64,000 bases of DNA. Source: Paenibacillus jilunlii (GTDB taxonomy: Bacteria; Bacillota; Bacilli; Paenibacillales; Paenibacillaceae). The translations under genes were made by a program, and so were the position numbers. Positions 35,212 to 43,530 of this stretch are shown here, piece after piece. The stretch covers positions 37,549 through 101,548 of the forward strand of contig NZ_FNGM01000012.1 of assembly GCF_900102965.1 (NCBI RefSeq), in the 5' to 3' direction. Under the pieces are notes generated by a model that did not search any database, was not told the origin of the DNA, and worked only from the letters and a program-made list of their open reading frames with translations. Positions within the stretch are counted from its first letter, which is position 1; every line of letters begins with the position of its first letter.

Positions 35212-36768
35212 CTATACAGCCGGCAATGGCTGAGAAGCTGAAGCAGTGGAGAGCAGAGCCGAATTGCAGGCCGCGATAAAAGCAATTCCCGCTGCCATTA
35301 CGATATCCTGGTGGATAGCCGTCCCTCTGAATTTATTGCCTTCCCACTCGACCATGACCGCAGCCTCAGCCTGGGCGTTCTCTCCGCTGCCCAGGGAGTG
35401 CAGCTCAAGCCCGGCAAAGGCAATCTCCTCCGCAATCCCCTGCCCGATTGCCGCAATAATCGCTTCCAGCGGCCCGTCACCGGTGCTGGTGTGCGAAGTT
35501 TCCTCGCCGCTTCTTAAGTGGCGGACCGTAACAGCGGCCACCCGGCGCTGCGCGCTGCCGGCCAGTACCTGGACCTCGCCCAGCTCATAGACCTGGGCTT
35601 CCTGACCGGTAGTGGTGCTGACCATCCGCAGCAGCTCATCGTCGCTGACTGCCTTCTGGCGGTCAGCCGTCTCCTTGAAGGATTCATACAATGCGTCCAG
35701 CTCTTCGGAGCTGAGCGCAATGCCATACTTCGCCGCCCGGTCCTTCAGGGCATGCCGGCCGGAATGCTTGCCCAGAATAATCATGCTGCGCGGAATGCCC
35801 AGCCGCTCCGGGTCCATAATTTCATAGGTGCTGCGGTCCTTCAGCAACCCGTCCTGGTGAATTCCCGATTCATGCTGGAAGGCGTTTCTGCCGACGACCG
35901 GCTTGTTGTAGGCAATCGGAAAATGCATGGCCCCGCTGATCATCCGCGAAGTGTCGTACAGCTTATCCAGCACAATTCCGGTTTCCGCACCAAGCACATC
36001 CCCCCGCGTCTCCAGCGCCATGACCAGCTCTTCCAGCGCACAGTTTCCGGTACGCTCACCCACGCCGTTAACGGTCACCTCAATCTGGGTAGCCCCTCCT
36101 TCAATCGCAGCCAGGCTGTTGGCCACAGCCAGCCCGAGGTCGTTGTGGCAGTGAGCGCTATAACTCACGGTATCGCCGCCTCTCGCCCCCAGCCGGACCC
36201 GGCGGAACATCTCGCCATATTCCTGAGGCAGCGCGTAGCCTACCGTATCGGGCAAGTTAATAATCGTCGCACCTTCCTCAATGACGGCCTCCACCATTTC
36301 AATCAGATCATCGATGCCCGTCCGTGCGGCATCCATGGCGGTGAACTCCACCACCTCGCAGAATTGGCGGGCATACGCCGTCATCTCCCGGGCGGCGGCC
36401 ACAACCTCGGCCCGGCTCATGCGCAGCTGATGGCGCAGGTGAATATCCGAGGAGGAGATGAACAGATGAAGCCGCCGCCGCTCCGCATCCCGGGTCGCCC
36501 GCACCGCAGCATCAATATCCCCTCTGACTGCACGGGCAAAGCCGCAGATTTCCACGCCCTGCACCTTCCGGGAGATCGTCTCCACGGCGGCAAAATCCCC
36601 GGGGCTGGATACCGGAAACCCCGGCTCCAGCACATCCACACCCAGTTCGGCCAGTTTATAAGCCAGAATGATCTTTTGTTCCGGAGTAAGACTGGCCCCG
36701 GGAGCCTGTTCGCCGTCACGCAGCGTCGTATCAAAAATCTGAATTCGTTTCTTTACCGGAATAATCAT
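35212..36768 (-). CDS. leuA: 2-isopropylmalate synthase
   Basis: 518 aa, long LeuA type. Catalytic domain: FDTTLRDGEQAPG (about 12-24), the metal-binding SAHCHNDLGLAVAN and GVGERTGNCALEE. Linker signature: HESGIHQDGLLKDRSTYEIM. A C-terminal LeuA dimer/leucine-feedback domain follows (about 390-505). It condenses acetyl-CoA with 2-oxoisovalerate, the first step of leucine synthesis. The HQDGxLK/YEIM segment argues for LeuA over citramalate synthase. leuB/C/D are not adjacent. The gene stands alone behind two T-box leaders. Confidence 0.9.
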   Translation of the reverse strand: MIIPVKKRIQIFDTTLRDGEQAPGASLTPEQKIILAYKLAELGVDVLEPGFPVSSPGDFAAVETISRKVQGVEICGFARAVRGDIDAAVRATRDAERRRLHLFISSSDIHLRHQLRMSRAEVVAAAREMTAYARQFCEVVEFTAMDAARTGIDDLIEMVEAVIEEGATIINLPDTVGYALPQEYGEMFRRVRLGARGGDTVSYSAHCHNDLGLAVANSLAAIEGGATQIEVTVNGVGERTGNCALEELVMALETRGDVLGAETGIVLDKLYDTSRMISGAMHFPIAYNKPVVGRNAFQHESGIHQDGLLKDRSTYEIMDPERLGIPRSMIILGKHSGRHALKDRAAKYGIALSSEELDALYESFKETADRQKAVSDDELLRMVSTTTGQEAQVYELGEVQVLAGSAQRRVAAVTVRHLRSGEETSHTSTGDGPLEAIIAAIGQGIAEEIAFAGLELHSLGSGENAQAEAAVMVEWEGNKFRGTAIHQDIVMAAGIAFIAACNSALLSTASASQPLPAV

Positions 36769-36962
36769 GGGAAACCCTCCTAAAGTTTTGTAGGCACTGC
36801 TTCCTTGACCCAGTTCCAGACAAAAACTGCTCCGGAAGCATAAGCCAAAATATGGTGTACTTCAGCTGCAAGCTTCCTATGTTCCTGCCTCGTAGCCACT
36901 TTGCACAGGACCGCACGTCGACTTGCGGCTCTGCTGATTCCCACCCGCTGCTGCCGGCAGCA

Positions 36963-37009
36963 AGTGGAGAGCAGGCTGTCTGCCTTGCTTGAGCGGACAG
37001 CCTTCACTC
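36963..37009 (-). other. Strong hairpin in the leuA leader
   Basis: GGAGAG..GGCTGTC pairs with GACAGCC..CTCTCC around a 15-nt loop, between the proximal T-box terminator and the leuA start. No T-tract follows. It may insulate or stabilise the mRNA 5' part after T-box readthrough. Confidence 0.5.
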
Positions 37010-37060
37010 TCCAACGCTTTTTCAGAATGATGCCGCATTATCCGGCCATCACCTGAACAA

Positions 37061-37370
37061 CGCAAAAACCCGCCATCTCTAATCAAGAGACGGCGGGTTA
37101 CCCCTCCGCGGTACCACTCTTTTTGACGCACAGCCTTCTATGCCAGCAAAGCTTCAAGCTGCGTCCTGCTCATCCCCACGGAGTACCGGCCAGGGTTAAT
37201 GCCCGGTCAGCACTCCATGAAGGTCCGGTAACGGGGACATCCGTAGCGGCATACATCCTGCTGCTTCCGCCGCTCCGCTCCCGGGCGAGATTCAATGCCT
37301 CCGGTGACTGCGTCGCACCACCCCGCAGCTCTCTGCTCACCTTCATCATCTACTGCTCCCGTTCATCACG
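37061..37370 (-). promoter_or_regulatory. Proximal T-box riboswitch (probably Leu)
   Basis: Minus-strand leader with the full T-box layout: Stem I from GATGAACGGGAGCAG, AGAGAGCTGCGGGG, a specifier region TTGAATCTCGCCCGGGAGC, the antiterminator core GTGGTACCGCGGAGG, then a terminator (ACCCGCCGTCTC / GAGATGGCGGGTTTTT, 37099-37061). Aligning with the distal copy puts the specifier at CUC (Leu); a one-base extra before it leaves AUC as a less likely alternative. Uncharged tRNA would allow readthrough to leuA. No own promoter is seen. Confidence 0.85.
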
Positions 37371-37420
37371 TGTACGCTATAATATCCATTAATTTCTTCA
37401 ATAACCTTGTTCATTCACGC

Positions 37421-37778
37421 AAAAAAGCCTGCCGCCTCATTCAAGAGACGACAGGCTGTTCACCTTCGCGGTACCACTCTTGTTGATATCCCGGTTCAGC
37501 CAGCGCTTTAGCACTTCCCGAAGATACCCACTCAACAGCCTTGCAAGGAAACCGGAAGCAACCGCTTATTCCGTCACTATGCAGGGCCACCCTCTCACGG
37601 AGGCGAACCGTAACGGTGTACGAAAGGTCCGGGGCGCTTACGCCCGGTTGACGTTCCCGAAGGAACCCCCTGCTTCCACCGTTCCGCTCCCGGACGAGTT
37701 CAGGTCCCCTTCGACTGCGTCGCACCTACCCGCAGCTCTCTTATCCCGGAGATTCCTTACTGCTTCCATTCATCGCGT
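37421..37778 (-). promoter_or_regulatory. Distal T-box riboswitch (Leu)
   Basis: Second complete T-box upstream of leuA: Stem I from GATGAATGGAAGCAG, AGAGAGCTGCGGGTAGG, specifier loop CTGAACTCGTCCGGGAGC with codon CUC (Leu), antiterminator GTGGTACCGCGAAGG and terminator (AGCCTGTCGTCTC / GAGGCGGCAGGCTTTTTT, 37459-37421). Only about 50 bp separate it from the proximal T-box, so a transcript must pass both terminators to reach leuA. Confidence 0.9.
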
Positions 37779-37808
37779 TTGTTCAAATTATAAATAATGA
37801 TTGAACTG

Positions 37809-37838
37809 ATTATACCCGCCAGCTCCAAAAGCTGTCAA
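37809..37838 (-). promoter_or_regulatory. Consensus sigmaA promoter of the leuA leader
   Basis: Perfect TTGACA (37838-37833) and TATAAT (37814-37809) with 18-bp spacing, ending about 30 bp before the distal T-box. The -35 box overlaps the tsaD stop codon. Confidence 0.85.
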
Positions 37839-38884
37839 TAGGCTTCCACTGACCAATTTTCCAGCGAGAACCCCGGATCAGCGACCATATACAGCGGGGT
37901 GCTGCCGTCATGGCGCCATTTCACGTAAGCGGCTGCACCGATCATAGCCGCATTATCGGTGCAGAATACCGGAGGCGGAATGATCAGCTCAATCCCCTCC
38001 GCCTGGCAGCGGGCGGTCAGCGCCTCGCGCAGGCCTTTGTTGGCGGCTACGCCTCCGCTGAGCAGAAGCTGCTTGGCTTGGTTAGCTTTTACAGCACGAA
38101 CCGCTTTCTCCACCAGGACTTCGACAACCGACTCCTGGAAGCCGCGGGCAATCCCGGCCACATCCGGTGCTAGGCCCTTCATCTTGCTCTGGTTGACCAC
38201 ATTCAGCACGGCTGACTTCAGGCCGCTGAAGCTGAAATCATAGGAATCCGGCTCCAGCCAGACACGGGGAAGCGGCACCGCTTCCTCCGCTTCGCGGGCC
38301 AGCCGGTCCACATGCGGTCCCCCCGGATAAGGGAACCCTAGCGCCCGCGCTACCTTGTCATAGGCTTCGCCCACAGCGTCATCGCGGGTCCGGCCAATAA
38401 TCCGGAACCTGCCCTCCTGTTCCATGCTGACCAGTTCCGTATGCCCGCCGGATACAACCAGCGTCATATTGGGATACTGCAGCTCCTTAACCAGCCGGTT
38501 GGCATAAATATGACCGGCAATATGATGCGTGCCAATCAGGGGCTTGCCCCAGGCAAGCGCCAGGCTTTTGGCAGCTACAACACCGACCAGCAGGGCTCCG
38601 ACGAGCCCGGGCCCCTGCGTAACCGCAACTGCCGTCAGCTGTTCAGGTTGAACGCCTGCAGCTTCCAGCGCCTCCTCTATCACCAGTGTAATCACCTCTA
38701 CATGCTTGCGGGATGCCACTTCAGGCACGACACCGCCGAACGCGCGGTGGGTTTCGATCTGGCTGGAGATCATGTTCGAAAGCACCTCACAGCCGTCCTT
38801 CACCACCGCTACGGAAGTTTCATCGCAGCTGGTTTCGATAGCCAATATTAGTACAGGCTGAACTTCACCCGTTTCGGTCTTCAT
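37835..38884 (-). CDS. tsaD: tRNA t6A37 threonylcarbamoyltransferase TsaD
   Basis: 349 aa from ATG 38884 (MKTETGEVQPVLILAIETS), which overlaps the rimI stop as ATGA; upstream in-frame codons lie within rimI. ASKHA fold with AIETSCDETSVAVV, the metal motif in GTHHIAGHIYAN (HxxxH), VVSGGHTEL and CTDNAAMIGAAAY. It transfers threonylcarbamoyl from TC-AMP to A37 of ANN-decoding tRNAs, together with TsaB and TsaE, encoded just upstream. Confidence 0.97.
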   Translation of the reverse strand: MKTETGEVQPVLILAIETSCDETSVAVVKDGCEVLSNMISSQIETHRAFGGVVPEVASRKHVEVITLVIEEALEAAGVQPEQLTAVAVTQGPGLVGALLVGVVAAKSLALAWGKPLIGTHHIAGHIYANRLVKELQYPNMTLVVSGGHTELVSMEQEGRFRIIGRTRDDAVGEAYDKVARALGFPYPGGPHVDRLAREAEEAVPLPRVWLEPDSYDFSFSGLKSAVLNVVNQSKMKGLAPDVAGIARGFQESVVEVLVEKAVRAVKANQAKQLLLSGGVAANKGLREALTARCQAEGIELIIPPPVFCTDNAAMIGAAAYVKWRHDGSTPLYMVADPGFSLENWSVEAY

Positions 38885-39405
38885 TTCAGGTCCACGCTTC
38901 CTTCCATCATGCCTTGCTCCCCGTACTCCGGCAGATCCGCCCACATAATCAGCGCATCCTCGCGATTATCCGAATAATAGCCTTTGCGGGTGCCCGCCGG
39001 ACGGAAGCCTTTTTTGCGGTACAAATTCTGGGCGACCTCGTTCGAGACCCGGACCTCCAGCGTGATGGACTTCATGCCCAAAAAAGCAGCCGTCTTCATT
39101 AGCTCGTCCAGCAGTCTCTCGCCCCATTTGCGTCCCCGGTACGCCTCAAGCAACGCTATATTCGTGACATGCGCTTCGTCGACAATGGCCCACATCCCCG
39201 CATAGCCGATAATATGCCCGTGCAGCTCCATGACCATATATTTGGCAAAATGATTATGGGTCAGCTCGTTGCGGAAGGCCTCCTCCGTCCAAGGCATCGT
39301 GAAGGCTTCCCGCTCAATAATCAGAATATCAGGAATATCTACAAGCTTCATCAGGCGGAACACAAGCTCCGTGCCCTGATCTCTTAGCGGCTCTGATTCC
39401 ATCAT
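38881..39405 (-). CDS. rimI: Ribosomal-protein bS18-alanine N-acetyltransferase RimI
   Basis: 174 aa GNAT-fold protein. Acetyl-CoA motif: IALLEAYRGRKWGERLLDEL (about 81-100), then NLYRKKGFRPAGTRKGYYSDNREDALIMW at the C-terminus, the RimI hallmark. It overlaps tsaB by one base (TAATG) and tsaD by four, matching the tsaE-tsaB-rimI-tsaD operon of Bacillales. Confidence 0.93.
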   Translation of the reverse strand: MMESEPLRDQGTELVFRLMKLVDIPDILIIEREAFTMPWTEEAFRNELTHNHFAKYMVMELHGHIIGYAGMWAIVDEAHVTNIALLEAYRGRKWGERLLDELMKTAAFLGMKSITLEVRVSNEVAQNLYRKKGFRPAGTRKGYYSDNREDALIMWADLPEYGEQGMMEGSVDLK

Positions 39406-40244
39406 TATTGATTCAGGCTCCCTTCACTGCTCCGGCGCAGATTGGCTTCCGCTTCGGAAAGCTGAGTATAATTCGGGATTAGACTGTGCAGATCATCGCT
39501 TCCCGCCTGCAGGCGCTCTTCCCCTAAATAACCCGCCCAGCGGCCTTCCAGCTCATAGGGCACAGCCTGTACATTCCCTGCTTCCCGCAGCAGCCCGGTT
39601 GATTCCCCGCTGCCAAGCAGCAGCGTCTCGCCGACGAACCAGATGATGCGCGGCTTTTTCCCTTCTGCCTCCGCCTGCTTCAGTCTATCCGCCAGGTGCG
39701 GCACCCAGTCGGCCATAAGCCGGATAGCATCCGGCTCGAGCCTCCGGGGCGCATGTTCCCCGTCCGCAGCGAACAGTGCGGTGTAGGCCTGTCCCCGGCG
39801 CGCATCCAGCAGCGGAATAATCCAGTCCGGGCCAGACCCGGCTGGTTCTTGTTCCGCCGGTTCCCCCGCGCCTGATGTTTCCTTCTGCTGCTTCAGAGCA
39901 GCAGCCAAACCGCCCCAAGCCAGCGCCTGCAGAGTGGAGATGCCGGCCACCGGCACCTTCCAGGCCCACGCCAGCGTCTTGGCAGCAGTTACGGCAATGC
40001 GTGTTCCGGTATATGATCCCGGTCCCAGCCCAACAGCAATTCCGCCGATCATGGCGGAGGTTGTGCCCGTAGCCTGCAGCGCCTGCTCAATGATCGGCAG
40101 CAGGTGCACGGAATGGTTCCGCTCCCCGGAAGCATTCGTTTCATGCAGCAGCCTGCCATTTTCCGTTATCGCTACCCCAAGGATAGCTGTGGATGTATCC
40201 AGCGCCAAAAACCGCTTGCGCGGCTCTTCATTTTGCTTCTTCAT
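39405..40244 (-). CDS. tsaB: tRNA t6A biosynthesis dimerisation protein TsaB
   Basis: 279 aa. Inactive TsaD-like ASKHA protein: FLALDTSTAILGVAITENG at the N-terminus, GIAVGLGPGSYTGTRIAVT and TAAKTLAWAWKVPVAGISTLQALA. It scaffolds TsaD and TsaE. Start overlaps the tsaE stop by 4 bp. The region about 115-140 is an Ala/Glu/Pro-rich insertion (ETSGAGEPAEQEPAGSG) not typical of shorter homologues. Confidence 0.95.
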   Translation of the reverse strand: MKKQNEEPRKRFLALDTSTAILGVAITENGRLLHETNASGERNHSVHLLPIIEQALQATGTTSAMIGGIAVGLGPGSYTGTRIAVTAAKTLAWAWKVPVAGISTLQALAWGGLAAALKQQKETSGAGEPAEQEPAGSGPDWIIPLLDARRGQAYTALFAADGEHAPRRLEPDAIRLMADWVPHLADRLKQAEAEGKKPRIIWFVGETLLLGSGESTGLLREAGNVQAVPYELEGRWAGYLGEERLQAGSDDLHSLIPNYTQLSEAEANLRRSSEGSLNQ

Positions 40245-40732
40245 CTTTCATTACCCCACTTCTGGATCAGACCCCGGCACACCTCGCCGTAGGGCTCCCC
40301 GCTTCCGGTCACTGTAATCAGCCGTTCATCCGGCCCGCATGTTTCCATAGCGATATGGAGATGCCGCGGCGGCATCAAATCCGCAATAATCCGGCTCCAT
40401 TCCACCAGGCAGACACCCTGCCCATAGAAATATTCATCCAGGCCCAGCTCATCCGCTTCCTGGAGCGAGATGCGGTATACGTCCATATGATAGAGCGGCA
40501 GACGCCCTTCATACTCCTTGATAATCGTAAATGTCGGGCTGCTAACGATCCCTTGTACACCCAAATGACGGGCGAAGCTCTGCGAGAATGCAGTCTTCCC
40601 GGCGCCCAGATCTCCGTCCAGTCCGATAACCATGCCCGGTTCCGCAGAGGCGGCCAGTTCAGCCGCTAGCTGTTCTGTATCCTCCAGGCTATAGGAACGG
40701 TAAGTGAACACCGTTTCAGCAATATTGTTCAA
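40241..40732 (-). CDS. tsaE: tRNA t6A biosynthesis ATPase TsaE
   Basis: 163 aa P-loop protein: Walker A GDLGAGKTAF (about 40-49), SSPTFTIIKEY, and the D-Y/E-W motifs HMDVYRI and CLVEWSRI. It binds ATP and drives TsaB-TsaD turnover. First gene of the operon. The upstream gap to 41027 holds only the sspH terminator. Confidence 0.96.
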   Translation of the reverse strand: MNNIAETVFTYRSYSLEDTEQLAAELAASAEPGMVIGLDGDLGAGKTAFSQSFARHLGVQGIVSSPTFTIIKEYEGRLPLYHMDVYRISLQEADELGLDEYFYGQGVCLVEWSRIIADLMPPRHLHIAMETCGPDERLITVTGSGEPYGEVCRGLIQKWGNER

Positions 40733-40962
40733 GCTGCAACTACCACCTTTTAAATTTCAATCCAAACCCTGCTCCAGGAGCGACCTCATCATCACAATAC
40801 CTTCAATTATATCGGTATGATACTTTTACCGCAACAACCGGCCTGCACATGTAGCTTTCTTCATTTTCACAAGTTCAATATAGGGTTTTGCTGCACCTGC
40901 CGTCAACCTTTATGTAAGCTTTGCGCCTTTCTGCAATCAAAGATTTCCCTCCGGCAGACATT

Positions 40963-41003
40963 AAAAAACCGATTGAACGGGTTATCTTCCCTCAATCGGC
41001 TTT
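40963..41003 (-). terminator. Intrinsic terminator after sspH
   Basis: On the minus strand AGCCGATTGA ... TCAATCGGTTTTTT forms a stem with T-tract, 25 bp after the sspH stop. It separates the spore gene from the tsa operon. Confidence 0.85.
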
Positions 41004-41027
41004 TAGAGTCCTGGATGGTTTCCTGTC

Positions 41028-41213
41028 TCAGCTCTCCTGTTCCTCCAAACGCTCCACACCCACCGTATGTGTATTCGTCGGACGTGAACCTACCTGCACC
41101 GTAGCCATCCCGTTGTCCGCATCTACATGCTCTATCCAGACAGGTTCTCCGTCCAGGTGCACAGAAATCATATCCTTAGAGGCATAAATCGCCTTTGCCC
41201 GTTGTACGTCCAT
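41028..41213 (-). CDS. sspH: H-type small acid-soluble spore protein
   Basis: 61 aa: MDVQRAKAIYASKDMISVHLDGEPVWIEHVD matches the SspH family (start, the central DG-PVWI-HVD segment and length). A minor spore-core protein made in the forespore, usually under sigmaG. AAACTTTAGGAGG precedes the ATG. It follows a 57-aa acidic gene on the same strand by 44 bp. This is direct evidence for a spore former. Confidence 0.85.
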   Translation of the reverse strand: MDVQRAKAIYASKDMISVHLDGEPVWIEHVDADNGMATVQVGSRPTNTHTVGVERLEEQES

Positions 41214-41257
41214 TATTGGGTTCCTCCTAAAGTTTTGAATAGCAGAAGACAGCAGCC

Positions 41258-41431
41258 TTAATCCTCAAGTGTAGGCGGTTCGCCAATCGTTGCTTCGGCG
41301 TCCAGCCGCTCAAAATCTCCGGGCAGCTCATCGACTTCTCCCGAATCTACAATGCTCTCCCAATCCACAACTTCAGCGGGAATATCCTGCTCCGATAAGG
41401 CATCAATCCACTCATTCCGTTCCCGATCCAT
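41258..41431 (-). CDS. Small acidic hypothetical protein upstream of sspH
   Basis: 57 aa from ATG 41431 (MDRERNEWIDALSEQDIPAEV), with GGAGGAG as its site; an in-frame TTG at 41446 would use that site as codons. Strongly acidic (many Asp/Glu, few Lys/Arg), no signal or membrane part, C-terminus IGEPPTLED. No family recognised. It may be coexpressed with sspH. Confidence 0.55.
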   Translation of the reverse strand: MDRERNEWIDALSEQDIPAEVVDWESIVDSGEVDELPGDFERLDAEATIGEPPTLED

Positions 41432-41574
41432 TTCGCTCTCCTCCAATTGAACGCAGGTTTTCCTTAACGTCTAGGCTTATTTTTTCCCAACCTGCGTAAA
41501 AAATGCATCAGGGTAGAAATAGCTCCGTCATCCCATACTAAGCGGAAAGAACTTTGGATCAGGAGGCGATTATC

Positions 41575-42543
41575 ATGCATACCGTTTGGAAAGGGGCCAT
41601 CAGCTTCGGGCTTGTCCATGTTCCGGTTAAAATGTTCTCCGCTACCGAGGACAAAGACATCTCGCTGCGCTACATCCATAAAGAATGCGGCAGCCCGCTG
41701 TCATATGTGCGCAAATGTCCTGTCTGCGACAAGGAAGTGGCGTGGGAGGAAATCGGCAAGGGCTACGAGTATGATAAGGGAAAGTTTGTCCTGTTTGATA
41801 AAGAAGAACTGGAGCAGCTGACGGAAGTGAGCAGCAAAAACATTACGATTCTGGATTTTGTGGACCTGACGGAGATCGATCCGATTTATTTTCAAAAAAC
41901 CTATTATCTTTCCCCCGATCAGGCGGGGGCCAATGCTTACCGCCTGTTGATGGAAGCGATGCGCCAGACCGGCAAAATCGGCATCGCCAAAATTTCCATC
42001 CGTTCCAAAAGCAGCCTCGCCGCCATTCGCGTGCTGTCTGACTGCCTGTCCATCGAAACCATCTATTACCCGGATGAGGTGCGGCCTGTATCCCAGGTTC
42101 CAGGCCTGCCTGAGCCCGGCATCGTCAACGACAAGGAGCTGGATATGGCCAAGCTGCTGATTTCTCAGCTGTCCACGCCGTTTGAACCGGGCAAATACAC
42201 TGATGACTACCGCCAGCGCATGCTTGATCTGATCACTCACAAAATTGCCGGTGAGGAATTCCACATTGCTCCTGCCCGCCAGGAGAGCAATGTCATTGAC
42301 TTGATGGCTGCGCTTCAAGCCAGTATCGAAGCCGTGCAGCATATCCCTGCTGATCCGGGTCCATCTGCGGCCTCCGCCACAACCAAAGCAAAAGCTGGCG
42401 CGTCCAGGAAGAAAACAGTCGCAGCCAAGCCCGCCAAAACCGCTGACGGCGCTGCAGTCGTTGACGAGGCTACCGGACCCATTCCGGTCATCGCACCTAA
42501 GCCGAAACGGCGCACAGCCAAGAGTAAAGAACCGGGGGCTTAA
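41575..42543 (+). CDS. ku: Non-homologous end-joining protein Ku
   Basis: 322 aa from ATG 41575 with AGGAGG. The N-terminal WKGAISFGLVHVPVKMFSATED and CGSPLSYVRKCPVCDKEVAWEEI are bacterial Ku signatures, followed by the beta-barrel ring core to about residue 260. The C-terminal tail (about 265-322) is basic and Ala/Lys-rich (TTKAKAGASRKKT), as in Ku proteins that use it for DNA threading and LigD contact. It binds double-strand ends and recruits LigD. The gene is 3 bp before the ligase gene. Confidence 0.96.
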   Translation: MHTVWKGAISFGLVHVPVKMFSATEDKDISLRYIHKECGSPLSYVRKCPVCDKEVAWEEIGKGYEYDKGKFVLFDKEELEQLTEVSSKNITILDFVDLTEIDPIYFQKTYYLSPDQAGANAYRLLMEAMRQTGKIGIAKISIRSKSSLAAIRVLSDCLSIETIYYPDEVRPVSQVPGLPEPGIVNDKELDMAKLLISQLSTPFEPGKYTDDYRQRMLDLITHKIAGEEFHIAPARQESNVIDLMAALQASIEAVQHIPADPGPSAASATTKAKAGASRKKTVAAKPAKTADGAAVVDEATGPIPVIAPKPKRRTAKSKEPGA

Positions 42544-42546
42544 CTT

Positions 42547-43494
42547 ATGAAGCTGCAGCCCGTTATTCCCTTCGAGCCTGTGCTGGCATCGCAGCTGCCG
42601 GAGGGCGATCAGTGGATTGCCCAGATTAAATGGGATGGCGTGCGCATGCTCTCGTACTGTGACGGAAACGAAGCGGAACTGATTAACCGCCGCGGCAACC
42701 GGCGCACCCTACAGTATCCCGAAATTGCCGACCCCAGAGCCTACTGCCGGGCCAGTTCGGTCATTCTGGACGGGGAAGTGATTGCGCTCAGCGGCGGCAA
42801 ACCCTCCTTCCATGAAGTGATGCGCCGGGACAGCCTGAAGAATGCCGCGGCGATCAAGGCCGTGAGTCCACAGGTTCCCGTGCTGTATATGATATTTGAC
42901 ATTCTATACTGTAATGGCACATGGCTTCTGGACCAGCCGCTGTCCAGGCGTCAGCAGATGTTAGGCGAAATGCTGCTACCACATCCCCATATCCAGAACG
43001 TGCCAAGCTACGCCCGTCCCTCCGAACTGTTCACCGCTGCGCAGAGCGGCGGGCTGGAAGGGATCGTGTGCAAGGATATCAACGGCACTTACGCGCCCGG
43101 CGGCAAGGACAGACGCTGGCAGAAGCGCAAAATTATTTTTGATGTTATCGCTGTGGCCGGCGGTGTGACTTACCGTGATGGACTTGTAAATGCGCTGCTC
43201 TTCGGCCTTTTTGACAGCAAGGGCCAGCTGCATTATATCGGACATGCCGGGGCAGGGCGGATGACGGCACAGGATTGGCGGACTATAACTGCACAGGCGC
43301 AGCAGCTCAGAACCGGGGATATGCCTTTTGCGGCAGTCCCGCAGCGCAGCAAGGGGGCTGTCTGGATCAAACCCCAGCTGGTATTCAAGCTGCATTATCT
43401 GGAGTGGAACAGCTCTGGCACCCTGCGGCATCCGGTCATACAGGCCCAATTGGATCTCCCCCCTCTGTCGTGCGGGATCGAGCAGAAAGGTTGA
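42547..43494 (+). CDS. ligD: ATP-dependent DNA ligase (LigD ligase domain)
   Basis: 315 aa. The adenylation motif is KWDG in AQIKWDGVRMLSY (nucleophile Lys about 29). Motif III/IV-like VLDGEVIAL-type (SSVILDGEVIAL) and YMIFDILY, GGLEGIVCKDIN and an OB-fold C-terminus with VWIKPQLVFKLHYLEW. It seals nicks at joined ends. In B. subtilis the ligase and polymerase are one LigD protein of about 611 aa; here the ligase ends in a TGA, and the same frame continues open through 12 codons into the polymerase gene. Confidence 0.92.
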   Translation: MKLQPVIPFEPVLASQLPEGDQWIAQIKWDGVRMLSYCDGNEAELINRRGNRRTLQYPEIADPRAYCRASSVILDGEVIALSGGKPSFHEVMRRDSLKNAAAIKAVSPQVPVLYMIFDILYCNGTWLLDQPLSRRQQMLGEMLLPHPHIQNVPSYARPSELFTAAQSGGLEGIVCKDINGTYAPGGKDRRWQKRKIIFDVIAVAGGVTYRDGLVNALLFGLFDSKGQLHYIGHAGAGRMTAQDWRTITAQAQQLRTGDMPFAAVPQRSKGAVWIKPQLVFKLHYLEWNSSGTLRHPVIQAQLDLPPLSCGIEQKG

Positions 43495-43530
43495 CAGCGG
43501 GATCACAAACTATGGAAAGGAGAAAACCGC

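Noticed and set aside
36769..36840. Shared AAACTTTAGGAGG sequence before leuA, sspH and groEL as a common regulatory element
   Set aside because: It is an extended Shine-Dalgarno context; three copies over strong ribosome sites are not enough evidence for regulation.
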